DNA of 6,354 bases from Desulfuromonadales bacterium C00003068 (GTDB lineage Bacteria; Desulfobacterota; Desulfuromonadia; Desulfuromonadales; Desulfuromonadaceae): contig MAXR01000372.1 in assembly GCA_001751155.1 (NCBI GenBank), positions 1 to 6,354 on the forward strand. The letters are read 5' to 3'. Positions 1 through 6,354 of the stretch are shown piece by piece. How positions within the stretch are numbered: the first letter of the stretch is position 1; every line of letters begins with the position of its first letter. The position numbers were made by a program, and so were the translations under genes. The notes below the pieces were generated by a model that saw nothing but the letters and a program-made list of their open reading frames with translations, made no database searches and was not told the origin of the DNA.

Positions 1-2126
1 CCACCTAGTTTGCTTAACAACTTGTAGGAGATATTTCCTGAATTGAGGTCAGGGAAGATGAGTACGTTGGCATTGCCTTTAAGCTGTGAAAATGGATATT
101 GTTGCTCGGTTAATTCTGGATCGAGAGCAACATTGGCTTGTATTTCACCCTCAACAACGAGTTCTGGGGCCCACTCTTTAACAAGTTTTGTTGCTTTTTT
201 AACTTTAGTTGTAAATGGGTGGTTGGCACTGCCAAAGTTGGCAAACGACAGCATGGCAATGCGTGGCTCAACATTGAATTGTCGCGCTTTTTCCGCAGCA
301 AGGATAGCGGTTTCAGCAAGTTCTTCAGCTGTTGGGTCGATGGTAACGGTGGTGTCAGCACAGAAGACCACCTCTTTTTTAAACACCATCATGTACAGAC
401 CGTGAACACCACTGACAGATGGTTGTTTGCCAATCACCTCTAGGGCCGGCCGAATAGTATCTGGATAATGGTGGTTAACTCCTGAAAGCATCGCATCAGC
501 ATCACCCATATGAACCATCATGGCACCATAGTAATTGCGCTCGCGACAAATGGTTCGGCTCGCTCCTGCAAGGGTGACCCCTTTACGTTGACGCAGACGG
601 AATAGCTCTTGGGAATATTCATGGTTCTTAGGGCTACCTTTGGTATCAATAATCTGCACACCGTGCAGGTCGAGGCCAAGGGTTTTGATCATATTTTTGA
701 TCCTATCTTCTGGGCCAAGCAAGATGGGGATTGCGATCTTTTCATCAATTAAAATCTGTGTCGCACGCAGGATCTTTTCATTGTCACCCTCAGGGAACAC
801 AACCCGCTTACGATCAGATTTCGCCTTATTGATGAGAGTACGCATGACCTCTTTGGAACGACCTTGTAGTGCTTCAAGTGCTTCAGTGTATTTATCAATA
901 CAACCGATGTCACGTGTTGCCACACCGCTATCAATGGCTGCTTGAGCAACTGCTGGTGCAACATGCAGTAATACCCGTGGATCAAAAGGTTTAGGGATTA
1001 AATAGTCGCGACCAAATGAAAACTTGGTGTTGCCATACGCTTTGACAACCGAATCAGGCACATCTTCTTTGGCGAGATTCGCCAGTGCTTTAACTGCGGC
1101 CATCTTCATCTCATCATTGATGGCTGTAGCGTGAGTATCTAATGCGCCACGGAACAAAAATGGGAAGCAGAGAACATTATTAACCTGATTAGGGAAGTCA
1201 CTGCGACCTGTACCAACAATGGCATCGCTGCGAACTTTCATTGCATCGGGAGGGAGAATCTCTGGGTCAGGGTTGGCCATAGCAAAAATGACAGGATCCT
1301 TTGCCATCGATTCAACCATCTCTGCTGTTACAGCGTCTTTTGCTGAAACGCCAAAGAATACATCGGCATCGACCATCGCCTCTGCAAGGGTACGTGCTTC
1401 GGAATCGGTAGCGAGGCGCGCCTTGTAATCATTCATCCCTTCGGTGCGGCCTTTGTAGATAACCCCTTTGCTGTCGCAAGCGATCATGTTTTCAAGTTTC
1501 GCACCAAGGGTTAGGGCCATCTGTGCACAGGCAATACCCGCTGCTCCGGCACCGTTGACAACAATTTTGATCTTAGTGATATCCTTACCAATGATCTCAA
1601 GTGCGTTGAGTAAGCCTGCGTTGGCAATGATAGCTGTACCATGTTGATCATCGTGAAAAACAGGAATATTCATGGTTTCTTTAAGTGTTTCTTCAATGTA
1701 GAAACACTCTGGCGCCTTAATATCCTCAAGGTTTATGCCACCGAAAGTTGGTTCAAGAAGTTGCACGGTGCGAATAATCTCATCAGGGTCTTTGGTGTCG
1801 AGTTCAATGTCGAAAACATCAACATCGGCAAAACGTTTAAAGAGAACCCCTTTACCCTCCATAACTGGCTTGCCAGCTAAGGCACCAATGTCGCCAAGTC
1901 CGAGTACCGCTGAACCGTTTGAGATAACGGCAACAAGGTTGCCTTTTGCTGTGTATTCATAAGCAGTTTTTGGGTCTTTTTCTATTTCAAGGCAGGGTTC
2001 AGCAACCCCCGGGCTATAAGCGAGTGAGAGGTCACGGCTTGTGTCACAAGGTTTTGAGGCGATAACTTCAATTTTGCCTTTACGACCCATGCTGTGGTAA
2101 TCGAGTGCATCTTGTTTTTTAGACAT
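1..2126 (-). CDS. maeB: NADP-type malic enzyme with C-terminal phosphotransacetylase-like domain (MaeB-like), C terminus outside window
   Basis: The enzyme oxidatively decarboxylates malate to pyruvate and CO2 in the cytoplasm, feeding pyruvate/acetyl-CoA and usually NADPH supply. Read on the minus strand from ATG at 2126-2124, the frame stays open for 708 codons to the window edge. E. coli MaeB has about 760 residues, so roughly the last 50 are missing. The malic enzyme N-terminal domain shows [10 protein letters not shown] (residues 35-44, Tyr37), the Lys92 region [15 protein letters not shown], the metal-ligand region LEDIKAPE (133-140) and FHDDQHGTA (157-165). The nucleotide-binding domain has GAGAAG at 192-197 and ANPDPEILP near 284-292. 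From about residue 428 the protein matches phosphate acetyl/butyryltransferases: [38 protein letters not shown]. In MaeB proteins this domain is known as regulatory (acetyl-CoA sensing) rather than catalytic. AAAGGA lies 8 bases before the ATG. NADP rather than NAD preference is inferred from the fused architecture. Confidence 0.95.
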   Translation of the reverse strand, partial: MSKKQDALDYHSMGRKGKIEVIASKPCDTSRDLSLAYSPGVAEPCLEIEKDPKTAYEYTAKGNLVAVISNGSAVLGLGDIGALAGKPVMEGKGVLFKRFADVDVFDIELDTKDPDEIIRTVQLLEPTFGGINLEDIKAPECFYIEETLKETMNIPVFHDDQHGTAIIANAGLLNALEIIGKDITKIKIVVNGAGAAGIACAQMALTLGAKLENMIACDSKGVIYKGRTEGMNDYKARLATDSEARTLAEAMVDADVFFGVSAKDAVTAEMVESMAKDPVIFAMANPDPEILPPDAMKVRSDAIVGTGRSDFPNQVNNVLCFPFLFRGALDTHATAINDEMKMAAVKALANLAKEDVPDSVVKAYGNTKFSFGRDYLIPKPFDPRVLLHVAPAVAQAAIDSGVATRDIGCIDKYTEALEALQGRSKEVMRTLINKAKSDRKRVVFPEGDNEKILRATQILIDEKIAIPILLGPEDRIKNMIKTLGLDLHGVQIIDTKGSPKNHEYSQELFRLRQRKGVTLAGASRTICRERNYYGAMMVHMGDADAMLSGVNHHYPDTIRPALEVIGKQPSVSGVHGLYMMVFKKEVVFCADTTVTIDPTAEELAETAILAAEKARQFNVEPRIAMLSFANFGSANHPFTTKVKKATKLVKEWAPELVVEGEIQANVALDPELTEQQYPFSQLKGNANVLIFPDLNSGNISYKLLSKLG

Positions 2127-2133
2127 GAAAACG

Positions 2134-2140
2134 ATCCTTT
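2134..2140 (-). promoter_or_regulatory. Ribosome binding site of the malic enzyme gene
   Basis: On the minus strand this reads AAAGGAT, ending about 7-8 bases before the ATG at 2126. This supports that start over the downstream in-frame Met at residue 13. Confidence 0.75.
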
Positions 2141-2197
2141 CATTTTTATTCTGGATAAAAAATAGGGAAATGGAAGTGCGTTAAGTTTACGAGCCAA

Positions 2198-2226
2198 CCT
2201 CAAAAAAATTATATTAAAATTTGAGG
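2198..2226. promoter_or_regulatory. Inverted repeat CCTCAAA-N15-TTTGAGG upstream of the malic enzyme gene
   Basis: The seven-base arms CCTCAAA (2198-2204) and TTTGAGG (2220-2226) are perfect inverted repeats around an A/T-only spacer. The spacer contains a TATAAT hexamer on the minus strand (2213-2208). This could be an operator for a dimeric regulator covering a malic enzyme promoter. If transcription starts at the upstream TTGACA promoter, it could instead be a hairpin in the mRNA leader. The A/T-rich context raises the chance of a random match, but the GC pairs at the arm ends are not explained by A/T richness. Confidence 0.35.
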
Positions 2227-2283
2227 GATGATATTGGTGCTGATTGCAAGGTTTAAAGGTGTTTTAGTTGTGATGAAAAAAAT

Positions 2284-2313
2284 AAGATAGACTTGTGAGA
2301 GGAAAGTTGTCAA
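2284..2313 (-). promoter_or_regulatory. Candidate sigma70-type promoter for the malic enzyme gene
   Basis: On the minus strand there is a perfect -35 TTGACA (2313-2308), an 18-base spacer and a -10-like TATCTT (2289-2284, four of six consensus bases). Transcription would start near 2277, giving a leader of about 150 bases. A second -10-like hexamer, TATAAT, lies closer to the gene on the minus strand (2213-2208), but it has no recognisable -35. Either could be the real promoter. This is pattern matching only. Confidence 0.4.
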
Positions 2314-2528
2314 GTGTAATCGGCTAAATGTAACCATGTTTAACAGGTGTTTTCTTTTTCACGCTATAGCCGCTTTAATGCTGGTTTTGGCAGGCATTCA
2401 CATGGGTGGTATAGGTCGGTTAGTCTGTGTGGTATTAATTAGTTATCCAATCTTCAACCTATAAGGAAAATGTCGCGTAATGGGAAATTAGAATATATAA
2501 AATCAACAGTTTTACTAAAATTGAATTT

Positions 2529-2562
2529 TTTGTTTACGGAAGTAAACAAACGGTGTTTGTTT
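2529..2562. repeat. Three interlocking inverted-repeat arms (probable operator or alternative hairpins)
   Basis: Arm 1 TTTGTTTAC (2529-2537) and arm 2 GTAAACAAA (2542-2550) form a perfect nine-base inverted repeat around GGAA. Arm 2 shifted by two bases, AAACAAAC (2544-2551), also forms a perfect eight-base inverted repeat with arm 3 GTTTGTTT (2555-2562) around GGT. The two palindromes share the middle arm, so as RNA they would be mutually exclusive hairpins. As DNA they would be two overlapping operator sites with centres about 13.5 base pairs apart. They lie about 75 bases upstream of the hldD -35, so a protein-binding role is more likely than attenuation of hldD. No GC-rich stem with a following T-run is present, so this is not a typical terminator. 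Confidence 0.5.
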
Positions 2563-2635
2563 TATTGCTGTTTTATCTCATTTATTGTCATAAGAATGGA
2601 ATTGTAATAACTGACGTGGAAATTGTGTGACACGG

Positions 2636-2665
2636 TTTACTCGCATTAGATGATAGTGCTATAAT
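2636..2665 (+). promoter_or_regulatory. Extended -10 sigma70 promoter of hldD
   Basis: There is a perfect -10 TATAAT (2660-2665) preceded by the extended -10 TGC (2657-2659). An 18-base spacer upstream is a -35-like TTTACT (2636-2641, four of six consensus bases). Transcription should begin near 2672, leaving a leader of about 45 bases before hldD. Just upstream is a small dyad, GTGT-G-ACAC (2625-2633). This is the best promoter match in the window. Confidence 0.7.
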
Positions 2666-2702
2666 TCATTTTCTGATTTGATAATGAACAGTTTCCCAAT
2701 AT

Positions 2703-2709
2703 AAAAGGA
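2703..2709 (+). promoter_or_regulatory. Ribosome binding site of hldD, selecting a GTG start
   Basis: AAAAGGA ends 8 bases before GTG at 2718-2720. That GTG begins MIIVTGGAG, the exact expected N terminus of the nucleotide-binding fold, so the non-ATG start is well supported. Confidence 0.75.
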
Positions 2710-2717
2710 TTGAAATC

Positions 2718-3713
2718 GTGATTATTGTAACAGGTGGTGCAGGACTTATTGGTAGTGCAATGGTTTGGCAACTCAACAAGATGGGTCGTAAAGATATTTT
2801 GATTGTTGACTCACTCGGCCATAGTGAAAAATGGAAGAACTTAGCACCGCTGAGTTATGCTGATTATATTGAAAAAGACGACTTCATGGAGCTGGTTGTT
2901 TCCGACCAGTTGCATGATTATTTTGATCTTGGTGAAGATGGCCTTGAAGCGATCCTTCACATGGGAGCATGCTCAGCAACGACGGAACTTGATGCGCGCT
3001 ATCTGGTGCATAATAATTTTGAATATACTAAGCAGATGGCGTTGTTGGCACTTCACAGTGATGCTCGATTTATTTACGCATCCAGTGCTGCTACCTATGG
3101 TGATGGTGCTCAGGGATTCAAGGATGATGAAGCTGCACTGAATCAATTGCGGCCATTAAACATGTATGGCTATTCAAAGCAGATGTTTGATCAATGGGCG
3201 CAGCAAGAGGGGATACTCGATAAAATTGTTGGCCTTAAGTTCTTCAATGTCTTTGGTCCGAATGAATACCATAAAGGTGATATGAGTTCTTTGGTGATTA
3301 AGGCCTATCGTCAAATTCTTGAGACAGGAAAAATTGGTTTATTTAAGTCGTATATCCCAGAATATGGGGATGGCGAACAGATGCGTGATTTTGTTTATGT
3401 TAAAGATGTTGTTGATATGGCGCTTTATTTTTTGAAAAATCCCGATGCTAATGGCATTTATAACATTGGTAGTGATGGGGCCAATTCATGGAATGCTTTA
3501 GCAACGGCTATCTTTGCAGCTTTGGATAAAGAGGTTAATATTGAATATGTTGAGATGCCCGATTCTTTACGGGATAAATATCAGTATTACACCTGCTCCG
3601 ATGTGAGTAAGTTACGGGCAACAGGGTATGATGGTCAACAACGTTCATTGACTGATTCTGTTCGCGATTACGTCGTGAACTATTTGGTTCCTAATCACCA
3701 TTTAGGCGATTAA
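2718..3713 (+). CDS. hldD: ADP-L-glycero-D-manno-heptose-6-epimerase
   Basis: HldD converts ADP-D-glycero-beta-D-manno-heptose to the L-glycero form, the last step in making the activated heptose of the lipopolysaccharide inner core, in the cytoplasm. The 331-residue product is an extended short-chain dehydrogenase/reductase close to the usual family length (about 310-330). The dinucleotide-binding TGGAGLIGS is at residues 5-13. The family region HMGACSATTE is at 81-90, the Ser motif YASSAATYG at 120-128 and the catalytic Tyr-x3-Lys in NMYGYSK at 148-154 (Tyr150, Lys154). The Lys186 region GPNEYHKGDMS at 180-190 corresponds to the second base of E. coli HldD. RDFVYVKDV (223-231) and YNIGSDGANSW follow, as expected. 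The start is GTG. The gene has its own extended -10 promoter and is followed by an intrinsic terminator, so it is probably transcribed alone. No other lipopolysaccharide gene is visible beside it. Confidence 0.95.
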   Translation: MIIVTGGAGLIGSAMVWQLNKMGRKDILIVDSLGHSEKWKNLAPLSYADYIEKDDFMELVVSDQLHDYFDLGEDGLEAILHMGACSATTELDARYLVHNNFEYTKQMALLALHSDARFIYASSAATYGDGAQGFKDDEAALNQLRPLNMYGYSKQMFDQWAQQEGILDKIVGLKFFNVFGPNEYHKGDMSSLVIKAYRQILETGKIGLFKSYIPEYGDGEQMRDFVYVKDVVDMALYFLKNPDANGIYNIGSDGANSWNALATAIFAALDKEVNIEYVEMPDSLRDKYQYYTCSDVSKLRATGYDGQQRSLTDSVRDYVVNYLVPNHHLGD

Positions 3714-3744
3714 ATCCACTGATCAAAGCTGCATGAATGACCAG

Positions 3745-3772
3745 AGGGGCTTCTTGTGTAGAGGCCCTTTTT
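3745..3772 (+). terminator. Intrinsic terminator after hldD
   Basis: The nine-base stem pairs 3745-3753 (AGGGGCTTC) with 3761-3769 (GAGGCCCTT), including two G-T wobbles. The loop is seven bases and five T's at 3768-3772 form the tail, partly inside the stem. It lies 31 bases after the hldD stop and only 22 bases before the next start codon, so it may end hldD transcripts or attenuate readthrough into the propeller gene. Confidence 0.7.
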
Positions 3773-3780
3773 GTGTCGTA

Positions 3781-3786
3781 GAGGAG
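3781..3786 (+). promoter_or_regulatory. Ribosome binding site deciding the start of the propeller gene
   Basis: GAGGAG ends 8 bases before ATG at 3795. This favours 3795 over the upstream in-frame TTG at 3771, which lies inside the T-run of the terminator and has no ribosome site. The nearby ATG at 3790 is in another frame. Confidence 0.8.
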
Positions 3787-3794
3787 TCAATGTC

Positions 3795-5189
3795 ATGAAA
3801 ATAATCATCCGCTTCGCTTTGCTGACGTTACTGTTGTCAACAGGGGTGTTCATTACCATGGCGATCCCTTTTTTATCTTTTTCCAACAGCCTGCTGTGGT
3901 TTCTTTCTACATTTATGATTGGCGCAGGATTAGCTCTCGTTGCCAAACATTGTGGTCGTGGGGCGCTGCTGTTGGCCATTCCAATCTCAGTTTTATCTGC
4001 CAATGCCCTAGTTGTTCATATTTGGCCGCCTCTTGTTAGAAATTCTGTCTTGCGCGCGTTTAATGAGGTGGCAAAGCGTGACGATGGTTATCGTCAACTG
4101 CGTAAACAGGTGTTGCCGATAACGCTGCAATCGTTAGAGGTTCCGGCGCCATTGCAACAGGGGTGGAATCATGGTGAGCGTGCGCTTGAAGTTGCTCATG
4201 GTGTAAGCGTGAGTTTGTTCGCAACGGGGCTAAATCAACCCTATGCCCTTGCTGTCAATGAGCGTGGCGTTCTGTTTGTTAGTTTACCCAAGGTTGGCCA
4301 AGTGGTCGCGTTGGTTGATAAAGATGGTGATGGTATTACTGAAGAGACACATGTTATTGCTTCAGGATTTGATCGCCCCAGTGGTTTGGCTTTTAAAAAG
4401 GGTGTTTTATATGTTGCTACCGCCTCACGTGTGTTCGCACTTCATGATAACGATGGTGATTTTGAAGTAGAACGCCAACAGGTTATCTATGATCAACTCC
4501 CCGCTGCGAAACACCACTGGGCTCACGCTTTGGTTGTTGGAGCCGATCAACAGCTCTACCTCTCCGTTGGTGCTGAGGTTGGCGATGAACATTGGCAACG
4601 CGCTTCGGTGCTCCGCTTGTCGGATAATGGCTCGGTAACACTGCATGCGACAGGGCTTTACGACTGTCAGGGCCTGGCGGTTCACCCGAAGAGTGGTTCG
4701 ATATGGGCAACTGATGATGGCCCCGAATTACTTGGATTTTATGTTCACCCTGATGAGTTGAATGTGCTTGTTGTCGATGGTGATTATGGCTGGCCGTTTT
4801 GTTACGGTGACCGATTGCCTGACGCTGACCTTGGTTCGCCCGAAATCTGTCGTTCAACTCAATCCTCAATTTTACAGTTACCGGCCAACGCTTCACCGCG
4901 AGGGTTGGCCTTTGGCGATCAAATAAAGGGGTCATCTCCTTACCAGTCAATGCTGTACATGGTGTTGCAAGGGGCAAATTATGGTAAGCGTCAGCAAGGG
5001 TTTCGGTTGATGGGAGTACCGCTTTCAGCTGAAGGTAGAATTCTTGGCTGGGGCGTTGATCTTGTTTCGGGCTGGAGTGTTGAAGGGAAACCATGGGGGG
5101 AGCCGACGGATTGTGTTGTTGGTGCTGACGGAGCCCTTTATGTTACAGACCAACGCGCCGGATGTGTTTATCAAGTCTCGTTTGAATAA
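3795..5189 (+). CDS. Membrane-anchored beta-propeller protein, PQQ-dependent sugar/L-sorbosone dehydrogenase-like
   Basis: This 464-residue protein has three hydrophobic segments (about residues 3-26, 31-50 and 56-77), followed from about residue 135 by repeated strand motifs of a six-bladed propeller. Visible repeats include QPYALAVNERGVLFVS (148-163), RPSGLAFKKGVLYVAT (194-209), HALVVGADQQLYLSVG (244-259), CQGLAVHPKSGSIWATDDG (291-309), SPRGLAF (367-373) and DCVVGADGALYVTDQ (439-453). YGWPFCYGD (331-339) with Cys336 and nearby Cys352 resembles the sorbosone dehydrogenase family, where such cysteines may form a disulfide. DKDGDGITEE (175-184) and DNDGDFEVE (218-226) are acidic loops like calcium-binding sites. 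Basic residues at the N terminus and in KHCGR (51-55) suggest that both face the cytoplasm, placing the propeller in the periplasm. Family members oxidise aldoses or related carbonyls using PQQ, but the substrate and even PQQ use are unproven here. A lactonase-like or non-enzymatic propeller is the alternative. The next gene follows after 49 bases. Confidence 0.75.
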   Translation: MKIIIRFALLTLLLSTGVFITMAIPFLSFSNSLLWFLSTFMIGAGLALVAKHCGRGALLLAIPISVLSANALVVHIWPPLVRNSVLRAFNEVAKRDDGYRQLRKQVLPITLQSLEVPAPLQQGWNHGERALEVAHGVSVSLFATGLNQPYALAVNERGVLFVSLPKVGQVVALVDKDGDGITEETHVIASGFDRPSGLAFKKGVLYVATASRVFALHDNDGDFEVERQQVIYDQLPAAKHHWAHALVVGADQQLYLSVGAEVGDEHWQRASVLRLSDNGSVTLHATGLYDCQGLAVHPKSGSIWATDDGPELLGFYVHPDELNVLVVDGDYGWPFCYGDRLPDADLGSPEICRSTQSSILQLPANASPRGLAFGDQIKGSSPYQSMLYMVLQGANYGKRQQGFRLMGVPLSAEGRILGWGVDLVSGWSVEGKPWGEPTDCVVGADGALYVTDQRAGCVYQVSFE

Positions 5190-5209
5190 TTAAAATAGTG
5201 GGTTATCTT

Positions 5210-5242
5210 ATGTTTGCTAATGTTGTGTGTGAGATATTTTGA
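5210..5242 (+). other. Ten-codon upstream reading frame overlapping the start of the AddB-like gene
   Basis: ATG at 5210 opens MFANVVCEIF and stops at TGA 5240-5242, overlapping the proposed TTG start (5239-5241) by two bases. It could bring ribosomes to the weak TTG start by translational coupling. It has no convincing ribosome site of its own, so this may be chance. Confidence 0.2.
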
Positions 5243-6354
5243 ATGCTTATAAATCTATTTTTCAGGCTGTGGCAGCGGGGGCAACACTGTTTACCGTTAA
5301 CCGTAGGCTGGCTCGAACTCTCTTGGATGGTTATGCTCTGTATCAAAAAGGGTGTGGCACTACGGTGTGGAAACGGCCTGATGTTTTAACTCTCGATACG
5401 TGGTTAAGCTGTCGATTAGCTGACGTTGGCCAAGAGGGGAATCTACTCAATCCTGCTCAGTCTGATTGTCTGTGGCAACAGGTTGTTCGTGCCGATCTTT
5501 TAAAACAAAAACTTGATTTAATGCAGATTCAAGCGACAACCCGTTTGGTTGCTCAGGCCCACCGACTCGTGGTGGATGCGCAATGCCTAAATCATTTAAG
5601 TCATTATCAGGTTGCGGCGTTGCTGTCGCCCGAACATCATGCCTTTTCACGTTGGCAATCTGCTTATTTGCACCGCTGTCAACAGCAGGGCTGGATAGAT
5701 GGTGCCGCTCTGACAGATCACGTGATCACGTTGCTCGATCAGGGACGGGTCACTGCACCTACGCTAGCTGTGTTTATCGGCTTTGATGAATTTACTGGGT
5801 GTCAACAGCGGTTACAGGATCAATTTATCAAGCTAGGTTGTCGTGTTGAGGTTGAAGCGCCTCGTCCTTCACAAAACATCAAAATTGAACGTTTTTCGGG
5901 CCAAGATGAACGCGAAGAGCTTACTGTTGCAGCGTGTTGGGCTCGGCAGCAATTGGAACGAGGTGCAAAGCGAGTTGCGGTGGTGGTTCCCGAGCTGGCA
6001 CGGTTGCAAAATACCGTTGAACGGATTTTTCGTCGCGAATTGGCTCGTTCCCTTTTTCCTGAACGAGTTCCTGTTCAATCATTTAATGTTTCACTGGGAC
6101 GGCCGTTGGCTAAACAGGGGATGGTTGCTACGGCGTTGACAGTGTTGAGTGTTGGATACTCTGTTGATTTTGAAACATTGAGTTATCTCTTGCGTTCGCC
6201 TTGGTTAGCAGGCGGAACAACAGAAGCGAATTCTCGTGCTCAGTTAGAGTCATGGCTGCGTCGGCAAAATATCCGTGAGATAACGTTGTCATCGTTGATC
6301 AAGGTGTGCCGTAAGCAGGGGGACGGCAATCACTTGTTTGTTCAATTTCTTACC
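5239..6354 (+). CDS. AddB-like DNA repair protein (PD-(D/E)XK nuclease family), N-terminal part only
   Basis: The frame is open from 5233 to the window end and gives 372 residues from a TTG at 5239. Full proteins of this type have about 850-950 residues, so less than half is visible. The N-terminal AAGATLFTVNRRLARTL (12-28) and RPDVLTLDTWL (46-56) match the probable DNA repair family related to AddB of the AddAB helicase-nuclease, which processes double-strand breaks for recombination. Further family-like pieces are AVFIGFDEFTGCQQRL (177-192), GQDEREELTVAACWARQQLERG (221-242, the region where AddB/RecC-like proteins carry D-E-R-E), RVAVVVPELARL (245-256), FNVSLGRPLAKQGMV (282-296) and YLLRSPWLAG (316-325). 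No Walker A motif is visible, as expected for this branch. The C-terminal nuclease domain lies beyond the edge. TTG is chosen because upstream codons reach a TGA at 5230-5232, and the nearest ATG (5243) is in a frame that stops near 5389. The alternative GTG at 5269 would remove ten residues before the conserved block. A partner AddA-like helicase would be expected downstream. Confidence 0.8.
   Translation, partial: MNAYKSIFQAVAAGATLFTVNRRLARTLLDGYALYQKGCGTTVWKRPDVLTLDTWLSCRLADVGQEGNLLNPAQSDCLWQQVVRADLLKQKLDLMQIQATTRLVAQAHRLVVDAQCLNHLSHYQVAALLSPEHHAFSRWQSAYLHRCQQQGWIDGAALTDHVITLLDQGRVTAPTLAVFIGFDEFTGCQQRLQDQFIKLGCRVEVEAPRPSQNIKIERFSGQDEREELTVAACWARQQLERGAKRVAVVVPELARLQNTVERIFRRELARSLFPERVPVQSFNVSLGRPLAKQGMVATALTVLSVGYSVDFETLSYLLRSPWLAGGTTEANSRAQLESWLRRQNIREITLSSLIKVCRKQGDGNHLFVQFLT

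Larger units (their letters stand above)
2127..2717. other. Divergent intergenic region between malic enzyme and hldD (591 bases)
   Basis: This AT-rich stretch separates two divergently transcribed genes and contains no convincing protein gene. It holds the malic enzyme ribosome site and candidate promoters (minus strand), the dyad at 2198-2226, the interlocking inverted repeats at 2529-2562 and the hldD promoter at 2636-2665. Two short plus-strand reading frames were read by hand. One is 2336-2464, a 42-residue hydrophobic peptide beginning MFNRCFLFHAIAALML with no visible ribosome site. The other is 2470-2607, a 45-residue peptide beginning MSRNGKLEYIKS, with AAGGA only two bases before its ATG. 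Neither is strong enough to call as a gene. I recognise no tRNA, riboswitch or known small RNA here. Confidence 0.7.

Noticed and set aside
43..443. Plus-strand frames opposite the malic enzyme gene
   Set aside because: They are antisense to the conserved phosphotransacetylase-like domain and show no domain, ribosome site or promoter.
2626..2641. Possible CRP-type site (TGTGA-N6-TTACT) over the hldD -35
   Set aside because: Only the first half-site matches the consensus. The second matches three of five positions, which is expected often by chance.
3771..3794. Upstream extension of the propeller gene to a TTG at 3771
   Set aside because: The TTG lies in the T-run of the terminator and has no ribosome site. 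GAGGAG at 3781-3786 is ideally placed for ATG 3795, which also gives a normal membrane-segment N terminus.
4483..5094. A 203-codon open frame on the minus strand inside the propeller gene
   Set aside because: It lies wholly within a well-supported gene. Its product is rich in Gln, His, Arg and Pro with no recognisable domain, as expected for an antisense shadow frame.
5190..5238. Terminator between the propeller gene and the AddB-like gene
   Set aside because: No stem with a following T-run was found in these 49 bases, so cotranscription is the simpler reading.

Overview
The window holds four protein genes around one long divergent intergenic region. Two of the genes run off the window edges. 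From the left: a malic enzyme on the minus strand (1-2126, C terminus cut by the window), a 591-base intergenic region (2127-2717), then three plus-strand genes. These are hldD (2718-3713), a membrane-anchored beta-propeller protein of the PQQ sugar/sorbosone dehydrogenase-like type (3795-5189), and the N-terminal part of an AddB-like DNA repair protein (5239-6354, cut by the window).

The organism is a Gram-negative bacterium, because HldD makes the heptose of the lipopolysaccharide inner core. The fused malic enzyme-phosphotransacetylase, the particular form of HldD (with Tyr150-x3-Lys154 and a long region around residues 62-76) and the AddB-like protein are all common in Proteobacteria in the broad sense. 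From memory of the protein families I lean towards a Desulfuromonas/Geobacter/Pelobacter-type bacterium. A gammaproteobacterium is not excluded. Base composition is moderate and AT-leaning throughout, and the intergenic region is clearly AT-richer than the genes. No tRNA, rRNA, insertion sequence or CRISPR array was seen.

The genes do not form one pathway: central carbon metabolism (malate to pyruvate), envelope biogenesis (ADP-heptose), a probable periplasmic enzyme of unknown substrate, and recombination repair. hldD has its own good extended -10 promoter and a terminator, so it is probably a single-gene transcript. The propeller gene starts just 22 bases after that terminator and is followed after 49 bases by the repair gene, so these two may be cotranscribed.

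This looks largely like an ordinary chromosomal region. The parts most worth a second look are non-coding: three interlocking inverted-repeat arms at 2529-2562, a dyad around a possible malic enzyme promoter at 2198-2226, the terminator placed almost on top of the next ribosome binding site, and the TTG start with a 10-codon overlapping upstream reading frame before the repair gene. I found no convincing evidence of a new multi-gene system.
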